Source: Bacteroidota bacterium
Lineage (GTDB): Bacteria; Bacteroidota; Bacteroidia; Bacteroidales; Tenuifilaceae
Assembly (NCBI GenBank): GCA_023406715.1
Contig: JAEXVC010000125.1
Span: forward strand, 1 to 11,584
Reading direction: 5' to 3'
DNA length: 11,584 nucleotides
In this document: positions 1 through 5,688 of the stretch, in pieces
How positions within the stretch are numbered: the stretch's first letter is position 1
Layout: each line of letters starts with the position of its first letter
Translations under genes and position numbers: made by a program
The notes under the pieces: model-generated
Seen by the model: the letters and a program-made list of their open reading frames with translations, nothing else
What the model was told of the DNA's origin: nothing
The model's database searches: none

Positions 1-764
1 GACTTACCCTTGCAATAGAGAATCTTACGAATAAACTAAATCAGGTTATTGAGGGAATATCTCTTTCGGCTGGCGAACTTGAGTCGTCGGGTAATCAACT
101 TAGCACAAGTGCAATTAATTTATCCGAAGTAACTTCAGAACAGGCATCTTCGCTTGAGGAAATATCTAGTTCAATGGAGGAAATACTATCGAGTATTCAA
201 CAAAATGCCGACAATGCCGTACAAACTGAGAAAATAGCTGTTTCGACAACAAGAAACTTAGAAGAGGGTGTAAGTTCCACAAACATTGCCTTGGACTCAA
301 TGAACGAAATTGCCCAAAAAATCAATATTATAAATGATATTGCTTTCCAAACCAACCTTTTGGCTTTAAATGCCGCAGTTGAGGCAGCTAGAGCTGGGGA
401 GCATGGCAGAGGATTTGCTGTGGTTGCTGCTGAAGTAAGGCGATTAGCTGAAAGAAGCCGCGACGCTGCCAATGATATTATTTCCGTTTCGAATCGTGGA
501 GCTCAAATCTCAACCAAAGCAAAAGATTTGATGAATCAAAACTTGAATGAAATTATAAGAACCACCGATTTGATTCGCGAAATTGCAGCATCATCGTACG
601 AACAGCGCTCTGGTACAGAACAGGTAAACACTTCGGTTCAACAGCTCAACAGTATTACACAACAAAACGCAGCGCTTTCCGAGGAGGTTGCAGCAAATGC
701 AGAGGAGTTAAATGCGAGAGCAAAAGCTCTAAACGATTTAGTAGCATACTTTAAAACAAAATAA
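1..764 (+). CDS. Methyl-accepting chemotaxis protein, C-terminal part (5' end outside window)
   Basis: This is the cytoplasmic signalling part of a chemoreceptor, which would control a CheA kinase through CheW. The reading frame is open from base 3 with no start codon, so the sensor, membrane spans and probably most of a HAMP linker lie upstream. The first visible helix is followed by a methylation-helix-like stretch rich in S/E pairs (ASSLEEISSSMEEI, about bases 147-188). The hairpin tip, bases 330-458, is a near-perfect family match with QTNLLALNAA, EAARAGEHGRGFAVVA and EVRRLAERS. The descending helix carries a second Gln/Glu-rich region (bases 600-715). The protein ends in DLVAYFKTK, with no NWETF-like pentapeptide for CheR/CheB tethering. 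The call as an MCP signalling domain is certain; ligand, membrane topology and motility output cannot be read. An internal ATG at 174 is unlikely to be the start, because family homology extends upstream of it in the same frame. Confidence 0.95.
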   Translation, partial: LTLAIENLTNKLNQVIEGISLSAGELESSGNQLSTSAINLSEVTSEQASSLEEISSSMEEILSSIQQNADNAVQTEKIAVSTTRNLEEGVSSTNIALDSMNEIAQKINIINDIAFQTNLLALNAAVEAARAGEHGRGFAVVAAEVRRLAERSRDAANDIISVSNRGAQISTKAKDLMNQNLNEIIRTTDLIREIAASSYEQRSGTEQVNTSVQQLNSITQQNAALSEEVAANAEELNARAKALNDLVAYFKTK

Positions 765-771
765 CTGAGAG

Positions 772-787
772 TAATAACTAGTTATTA
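772..787. repeat. Perfect 16-bp palindrome after the chemoreceptor stop
   Basis: TAATAACTAGTTATTA reads identically on both strands and starts 8 bases after the chemoreceptor stop codon. A second GTTAT copy follows at 790-794. There is no loop and no GC, so it would make a poor intrinsic terminator. A T-run (CTTTTTTG, around 801-808) lies 15 bases further on. It may be a binding site for a dimeric regulator, a weak 3'-end structure, or chance in AT-rich DNA. Confidence 0.5.
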
Positions 788-850
788 TTGTTATCAACCC
801 GCTTTTTTGCCATGTAGCTAAACAGCAGCACAGTAGAGTCTTCTCAAATA

Positions 851-890
851 TAAAAATGTTAAAGTTTAAAGAACTTTTACAACATTTTTA
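851..890. repeat. 40-base AT-rich inverted repeat before the receiver promoter
   Basis: The outer arms TAAAAATGTT (851-860) and AACATTTTTA (881-890) are exact reverse complements. Directly inside, AAAGTT (861-866) pairs with AACTTT (872-877). This gives a 16-bp stem interrupted only by a 3-base bulge (TAC, 878-880) and closed by a 5-base loop. It ends 20 bases before the -7 box at 911, so it would lie upstream of the receiver transcript. It could be a bidirectional AT-rich terminator for the chemoreceptor (the 3' arm ends in five Ts) or an operator. The structure is directly visible; the function is not known. Confidence 0.6.
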
Positions 891-910
891 TGTTCATACT
901 TTAAATATCT

Positions 911-918
911 TATATTTG
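911..918 (+). promoter_or_regulatory. Bacteroidota-type -7 box for the receiver gene
   Basis: TATATTTG is an exact match to the phylum consensus TAnnTTTG. The predicted start of transcription is near 924, leaving a leader of about 20 bases. The -33 element is poor: the expected region holds a T-run (885-889) and TGTT (891-894) instead of TTTG. GGAG at 935-938, four bases before the ATG, is a modest Shine-Dalgarno site, which is uncommon in this phylum. Confidence 0.6.
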
Positions 919-942
919 TAGTATCACCATTAACGGAGACTA

Positions 943-1314
943 ATGATTAACAAAAAGATTCTATATGTAGATGATGAACAAATCAACCTGGAACTTTTCA
1001 AGATTAATTTCAGGAACGATTTCGATATTCGTATTGCCAACTCTGCATTAAAGGGTCTAGAGATTTTGCAAGAGGAGGAAATAGATGTGGTGATTTCTGA
1101 CTTAAAAATGCCTCAGATGAATGGCTTGGAATTTATCGAAAAAATAAAATCCAATAATCCCTCGAAAGTTTGTATTCTTCTAACAGCCTTTATGGAGTCC
1201 GACGTTATGCTTAAGGCAATTAACAATGAGTTGATATTTAGATACATAATGAAGCCCTGGAGGAAAGAGGAATTAAAGCAGATTATAGAGTTGGCCTTAA
1301 GCAAAGTGGCTTAA
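943..1314 (+). CDS. Stand-alone CheY-like response regulator receiver
   Basis: This 123-residue protein is a single receiver domain with no output domain. The acidic pocket is D10-D11, the phosphoacceptor is D53 in ISDLKMPQMNG, the switch threonine is T81 in ILLTAF, and the conserved lysine is K104 in YIMKPW. The FRYIMKPW ending resembles receivers of the RpfG / HD-GYP-associated type, where KPW is common. Without an effector it must act by protein contact, by phosphotransfer, or on a motor-like target. Its neighbours are a chemoreceptor fragment upstream and a histidine kinase facing it, whose stop codon overlaps its own by three bases. The kinase is the obvious candidate partner, but a CheA acting with the chemoreceptor is an alternative. 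The start is supported by the TATATTTG box and by GGAG four bases before the ATG. Domain call is very secure; the pathway is unknown. Confidence 0.95.
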   Translation: MINKKILYVDDEQINLELFKINFRNDFDIRIANSALKGLEILQEEEIDVVISDLKMPQMNGLEFIEKIKSNNPSKVCILLTAFMESDVMLKAINNELIFRYIMKPWRKEELKQIIELALSKVA

Positions 1315-3854
1315 TTCATTTTATAAAAATTCTTTGGCAATTTAATTGTAAAAATTGCCCCTTTACCTGATTGCGATTCTACTTCAATAGTTCCTTGGTG
1401 TGACTTAATTATATTGTAGGAAATATACAATCCTAAGCCTGTTCCCTTTCCAACCTCTTTTGTTGTGAAAAATGGGTCAAATACTTTTTCAATAACTCCA
1501 ACAGGAATTCCAACACCGGAATCTTTCACTTTTATTTCGACTTCATCTGTCTTTACTAAGTATTTTGCAGTTATGTTTATTTCTCCCTCTTCGGGGATAG
1601 CATCTATTGCATTTGACAATAAGTTCATTATAACCTGACTAATACCATTTACATTACAAACAATACTAGGCAAATTAACATCGTAATCTTCTTTAATATT
1701 TACTCTTCCTTGATATCTCGATTTAAGAATAACTAAAACATCTTTCACTCCATTTTGAATATTATATTCCGAATATTCTTGACTTTCATTCCTTGAAAAA
1801 GCCATTAGACTTTTTATAATCTCTGTAGTTCTAACTATGCCCGTTTCAATATTAACAAGTAAAAATTTTATGGAGTGGTATAGGTCGTTAGAGTTCAGTT
1901 TTTTCTCTTTTTCAAATTTCAAGAGTAAATCTGTTGCTTTCTTTTGGTCAAGCTCAGCTTTGTAATCGTTGAATAAACCCCAAAAATCATCAATTAGCGT
2001 TTGGAGAGCTTGATAACTGCCGCTAATATAATTAATAGGATTGTTTATCTCGTGGGCAATACCTGCAGTGAGCATACCCAACGATGCCATTTTTTCCGAT
2101 TGGATTAGTTGGTCTTGAGTCTCTTTAAGCATCTGAATTGTTTGAGAGAGTTCTTCGGTTTTTTTAAACAACTCGGAATTTGTCTGTGTTAAATCACTAT
2201 TAAGTTTTATTATCTCATTTGTACGTTCAAGTACAATTTCTTCAAGGTGATCTTTATGCTCATTAAGTTCCTTTTGATAATTCTTCAGTGCTGTAATATC
2301 TGAAATCGATAACAAAACTCTTGAGTAATTCTCTTCGTAGCTTGGAAGTACTAGCCAATTTAAGTGAACATATAGCGTTTCTCCATTTACGTTTTGTCTT
2401 ACGCCTTCGTATGTAGATGATGTTTTCTTTTTAAGAATAGCCAATATAACTGTTTTAATGCTTTCTAATGATTTGTCACTGTAGGTTTTATAATAGTTCA
2501 CCTGAGCATCTTTTTTGTCTTTAAAACCAAACAAACTTATACCCGATTGATTCAAGTTAATAACCCTTATAAGTTTAAGTCCATTTTGGACAACTTCTAT
2601 GTTTTTATCAATTATCAAACTCGTATTTTCATCAATATTTTCAACATATATTTTTAACTCTGAGAGGTCAAGCTCAAACATTGCCACGGGTGAGTTTTCA
2701 AAAAGATTCATGAAATGCTGCTGGCTAAGTTTCAATTCTCTTGTTCTTTCGTCAACTAATTTTTCTAGTTTTAGATTTAACCTACGCTTCATTCTGTAAG
2801 CCCAGTATGCAAAAAGTAGACTTAACGATAACCCCAAAAGAATAATAACTGCTATCAAAAATCTACGCTGTTGTTTTAAAATAATTAGCGATTGCTGATT
2901 AATTTCCTGGCTTTGATCTTCAATCAGTATTTGTTTGCTATTCAACTCTTGTTGCTTTGCATCAATTTCATTGTCCAACGAGTCCAGCTTGCTGGTTGCA
3001 ATATTAATTGATGTGAGTTGTGATTTAATTAGGTTTTGAAGCGATTGACTCTCTTGAATTTTACTTTGTAATTCTCTTGTTCTAAATGCCAATAAACTAT
3101 CGCGAGCCTGTAGTTTGTTGGTAAGATTTAAATATTCATCCTCCGATTGTTTAATACTTTTTGCTAGGCTATTAATTTTGGAATTCAACTGATTAATTTG
3201 CGTTTGGTACTCTTCCTTTTCTTTGCTAATTTTCTCTAGTTCTTCCTTATACTTTTGAATTTTATCAGACTCCTGCCTTAATTGCTCATATGTCTGAATA
3301 TATAGTTCGCGTAAATTTAAGTAACTACCACCAAGCAAAAGTATTTTGGGGTTTACAATAAACTTACCTGCATCCAAATTGTCCTTATTAATTTCAAACG
3401 AAAAAGTGTTTTTGTCTGTTTTGTAAAGAATATTAATCATTGTTAGCACTCTATCGCGGCCTCGGTCTGTAATAATTAATACTCCCTCAACATTAATTTC
3501 TTGGTAAATATTGGTTAACTGTTTTTCTGTATTTTCTCCAAAATAGAGAATGTTAAATGGGGAATGAAATGTTTGTTGGTCAACAAATACAATATCAAAC
3601 GGCTTGCCTTTTATTCGTTGTGAAGGGATGGCCGACTTAAGTTCCTTATAAACGCTAGAATCTTTATCAAAAACTCCAATTAAGTACTTAGAAATACTTG
3701 GCTCATTAGGCCACTGAATGTTTTGTGCAAAGTTTATGATGAGTGCGGCCTTAATCTTAGCCTCGGAAATTTGAGATTTATTACTGTCTTCTGATGCATA
3801 TATGTTGGCACATATAAGCGTAATTAAAGATATACAGAGCCACCTTTTTATCAT
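1311..3854 (-). CDS. Hybrid-topology sensor histidine kinase with periplasmic YfiR-like domain and PAS
   Basis: This 847-residue inner-membrane kinase has, in order: a signal peptide (1-20, ending IYA); a YfiR/DUF4154-like periplasmic domain (about 31-176) with IINFAQNIQWP near its start and FSFEIN...NPKILLLGG at its end; a long coiled coil (about 185-328); one membrane span (331-352); a basic linker and short coiled coil; a PAS-like region (about 381-525, ending LLSISDITALK); a second coiled coil (525-590); and the kinase core. H601 in GIAHEINNP is the phosphorylated histidine. The N box has N748 (LLSNAIDA), G1 is DSGVGIP (778-784), the F box is FDPFFTTK (792-799) and G2 is GKGTGLGL (802-809). 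All catalytic motifs are intact. YfiR is known as a periplasmic repressor of the cyclase YfiN; here the domain is built into the kinase and, outside the signal peptide, has no cysteines for the redox control described for Pseudomonas YfiR. The gene converges on the receiver gene, a probable partner. No convincing promoter was found upstream of 3854. Confidence 0.93.
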   Translation of the reverse strand: MIKRWLCISLITLICANIYASEDSNKSQISEAKIKAALIINFAQNIQWPNEPSISKYLIGVFDKDSSVYKELKSAIPSQRIKGKPFDIVFVDQQTFHSPFNILYFGENTEKQLTNIYQEINVEGVLIITDRGRDRVLTMINILYKTDKNTFSFEINKDNLDAGKFIVNPKILLLGGSYLNLRELYIQTYEQLRQESDKIQKYKEELEKISKEKEEYQTQINQLNSKINSLAKSIKQSEDEYLNLTNKLQARDSLLAFRTRELQSKIQESQSLQNLIKSQLTSINIATSKLDSLDNEIDAKQQELNSKQILIEDQSQEINQQSLIILKQQRRFLIAVIILLGLSLSLLFAYWAYRMKRRLNLKLEKLVDERTRELKLSQQHFMNLFENSPVAMFELDLSELKIYVENIDENTSLIIDKNIEVVQNGLKLIRVINLNQSGISLFGFKDKKDAQVNYYKTYSDKSLESIKTVILAILKKKTSSTYEGVRQNVNGETLYVHLNWLVLPSYEENYSRVLLSISDITALKNYQKELNEHKDHLEEIVLERTNEIIKLNSDLTQTNSELFKKTEELSQTIQMLKETQDQLIQSEKMASLGMLTAGIAHEINNPINYISGSYQALQTLIDDFWGLFNDYKAELDQKKATDLLLKFEKEKKLNSNDLYHSIKFLLVNIETGIVRTTEIIKSLMAFSRNESQEYSEYNIQNGVKDVLVILKSRYQGRVNIKEDYDVNLPSIVCNVNGISQVIMNLLSNAIDAIPEEGEINITAKYLVKTDEVEIKVKDSGVGIPVGVIEKVFDPFFTTKEVGKGTGLGLYISYNIIKSHQGTIEVESQSGKGAIFTIKLPKNFYKMN

Positions 3855-3910
3855 AAGCCAATGAATTCAACCTTACGCAATATACAAAAGATTATTTCAA
3901 AATCAATCGG

Positions 3911-3943
3911 TTGTGTAAGTGTAAAACCAACATTATACTTTTG
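3911..3943 (+). promoter_or_regulatory. Upstream candidate promoter of glyS
   Basis: TTG (3911-3913) and TACTTTTG (3936-3943, exact TAnnTTTG) are separated by 22 bases, within the range used by Bacteroidota sigma factor. The predicted start is near 3949, giving a leader of about 60 bases. The region before it contains a short tandem, TGTAAG/TGTAAA. Confidence 0.5.
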
Positions 3944-3970
3944 CTGGGTTAATTATTTGGCTTATTTTTG
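3940..3970 (+). promoter_or_regulatory. Downstream, consensus promoter of glyS
   Basis: TTTG (3940-3943), a 19-base spacer and TATTTTTG (3963-3970) match the full phylum consensus TTTG-N19-TAnnTTTG. The -33 TTTG is the same four bases that end the -7 box of the upstream promoter, so the two overlap. The predicted start is near 3976, with a leader of about 30 bases that is A/T-rich (GTAATAAT before the ATG) and has no Shine-Dalgarno site. Confidence 0.7.
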
Positions 3971-4008
3971 CTAACTCAAAAAATCTGAAACATTTAGAAC
4001 GTAATAAT

Positions 4009-5559
4009 ATGACTCAGGAAGAACTATTCAAGAAGTTGATTGCTCACTGCAAGGAGTATGGCTTTGTTTTTCAATCTAGCGAAATTTACGATGGACTTAG
4101 CGCTGTTTACGATTATGGACAGAACGGAGTTGAACTTAAAAATAACATTCGCCGCTACTGGTGGGAGGCAATGACTCGCCTTAACGAGAACATTGTTGGG
4201 ATAGATGCGGCCATCTTTATGCATCCACAAACATGGGTTGCTTCGGGTCACGTTGGTGCTTTCAACGACCCTTTGATTGACAATAAGGATAGCAAAAAAC
4301 GTTACCGTGCCGACGTACTTATTGAGGACTGGATTGCTAAAGTTGAGGATAAAATCAACAAAGAGGTTGAGAAAGCTGCCAAACGCTTTGGTGATACTTT
4401 CGATGAAAAAATGTTCCGCCAAACCAACCCGCGGGTTTTAGAAAATCAAGCAAAGATTGACGAGGTAAACAAGCGAATGGTTACTGCGCTTGAGGCTAAC
4501 GATTTGGCTGAGGTTAAGAAAATAATAGAGGATTGTGAAATTGTTTGCCCAATTTCTGGTTCGCGCAACTGGACCGACGTTCGCCAGTTTAACCTAATGT
4601 TCGATACCAAGTTGGGCTCAGTTACCGACGAGGCCAATACCATTTACCTCCGTCCAGAAACAGCACAGGGTATCTTTGTAAATTACCTAAATGTTCAGAA
4701 AACTGGACGTATGAAAATTCCTTTCGGAATTGCTCAGGTAGGAAAGGCATTCCGTAACGAGATTGTGGCACGTCAGTTTATTTTCCGCATGCGCGAGTTT
4801 GAGCAAATGGAAATGCAGTTCTTTGTTCGTCCTGGTGAGGAGATGAAGTGGTATGAGCATTGGAAAGAAACTCGTATGCGTTGGCATAAGGCCATGGGAT
4901 TAGGTGACGAAAAGTACCGTTTCCACAAGCACGAGAAACTGGCGCACTATGCAAATGCTGCATCAGACATTGAGTTTCAGTTCCCATTCGGCTTTAAGGA
5001 GGTAGAGGGTATTCACTCCAGAACAGATTTCGACTTAAGTAATCATCAAAAATATTCAGGAAAGAAACTACAGTACTTCGACCCTGAAACCAACGAGAGT
5101 TATGTACCTTACGTTGTAGAGACCTCTATTGGCTTAGATAGAACATTCCTTCTGGTGCTTTCATCGGCGTACAACGAGGAAAAACTAACCAAGGAAGACG
5201 GAACTGTAGACGAAAGAGTCGTTTTAAAAATACCTGCTGCGTTAGCGCCTGTTAAATTGGCAATATTCCCTCTTGTAAAGAAAGACGGCTTGCCCGAAAT
5301 GGCTCGCAAAATTATGGATGACTTGAAGTTCGATTTCGCGTGCCAATACGAGGAGAAAGACACCATCGGAAAGCGTTACCGCCGTCACGATGCAATTGGT
5401 ACGCCATTCTGTATTACTATCGACCATCAAACCTTGGAGGACGAAACTGTAACCATTCGCTACCGCGATACAATGGAGCAGGAGCGTGTTCCCGCTTCGA
5501 AACTGCGAGAGATTATGGCCGATAAGGTATCAATATCAACTCTTCTGAAAAACATCTAG
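4009..5559 (+). CDS. glyS: Glycine--tRNA ligase, alpha2 (single-chain) type
   Basis: This cytoplasmic enzyme activates glycine with ATP and loads it on tRNA-Gly. The 516 residues fit the class II homodimeric, archaeal/eukaryote-like family (also named glyQS), not the alpha2-beta2 enzyme. Visible are the N-terminal SSEIYDGLSAVYDYG (23-37), the glycine-site region RPETAQGIF (215-223), motif 2 FRNEIVARQF...RMREFEQME (248-268), motif 3 GLDRTFLLVL (375-384), and an anticodon-binding domain (about 415-510) including GKRYRRHDAIGTPF. In the insertion before motif 2 the usual Cys-x-x-Cys-Gly of many relatives reads CPISGS (180-185), so a zinc site is probably lost; this looks normal for the phylum but I state that from memory of the family. 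The gene stands alone: two overlapping promoters before it and a strong terminator after it. GC content is visibly higher than in the kinase gene next door, as expected for a highly expressed gene. Confidence 0.98.
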   Translation: MTQEELFKKLIAHCKEYGFVFQSSEIYDGLSAVYDYGQNGVELKNNIRRYWWEAMTRLNENIVGIDAAIFMHPQTWVASGHVGAFNDPLIDNKDSKKRYRADVLIEDWIAKVEDKINKEVEKAAKRFGDTFDEKMFRQTNPRVLENQAKIDEVNKRMVTALEANDLAEVKKIIEDCEIVCPISGSRNWTDVRQFNLMFDTKLGSVTDEANTIYLRPETAQGIFVNYLNVQKTGRMKIPFGIAQVGKAFRNEIVARQFIFRMREFEQMEMQFFVRPGEEMKWYEHWKETRMRWHKAMGLGDEKYRFHKHEKLAHYANAASDIEFQFPFGFKEVEGIHSRTDFDLSNHQKYSGKKLQYFDPETNESYVPYVVETSIGLDRTFLLVLSSAYNEEKLTKEDGTVDERVVLKIPAALAPVKLAIFPLVKKDGLPEMARKIMDDLKFDFACQYEEKDTIGKRYRRHDAIGTPFCITIDHQTLEDETVTIRYRDTMEQERVPASKLREIMADKVSISTLLKNI

Positions 5560-5578
5560 CATCTTTCTTAAAAAACTT

Positions 5579-5614
5579 AAAAAGCAAGGAGATAATCAAT
5601 ACCTTGCTTTTTTT
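5579..5614 (+). terminator. Rho-independent terminator of glyS
   Basis: AAAAAGCAAGG (5579-5589) pairs with CCTTGCTTTTT (5602-5612) across a 12-base loop, and a run of seven Ts (5608-5614) follows the GC core. It begins 20 bases after the glyS stop codon. The A-run before the stem means it could also act weakly in the other direction, but no gene there needs it. Confidence 0.92.
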
Positions 5615-5615
5615 G

Positions 5616-5648
5616 TTGGTCGTCCTATCTTCTTTTTTAATATATTTG
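5616..5648 (+). promoter_or_regulatory. Promoter of the yfhO-ftsX-uppP-truB operon
   Basis: TTG (5616-5618) and TATATTTG (5641-5648, exact TAnnTTTG) are 22 bases apart, directly after the glyS terminator. The predicted transcription start is near 5654. This leaves about 35 bases before the ATG at 5689 and argues against a start at the TTG codon 5653. Confidence 0.7.
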
Positions 5649-5688
5649 AAGTTTGATTTTTAAACAGTTTACCACAAAACATTACCCT

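Noticed and set aside
772..808. Palindrome plus following T-run as the chemoreceptor terminator
   Set aside because: The palindrome has no loop and almost no GC, and the T-run begins about 15 bases beyond it, so it lacks the geometry of an intrinsic terminator.
1..3854. Frameshift or degradation in the sensory genes
   Set aside because: Chemoreceptor, receiver and kinase frames are intact with every expected motif in order; no internal stops or broken domains were seen.
3795..3854. Lipoprotein signal on the kinase
   Set aside because: The signal peptide has cysteines at 7 and 15, but the residues before C15 (TLI) do not make a lipobox, and an IYA|S signal peptidase I site follows.
4024..4422. 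Antisense open frame of 132 residues opposite glyS
   Set aside because: The plus strand encodes a canonical GlyRS here with family motifs throughout; the antisense translation shows no recognisable family and is a shadow.
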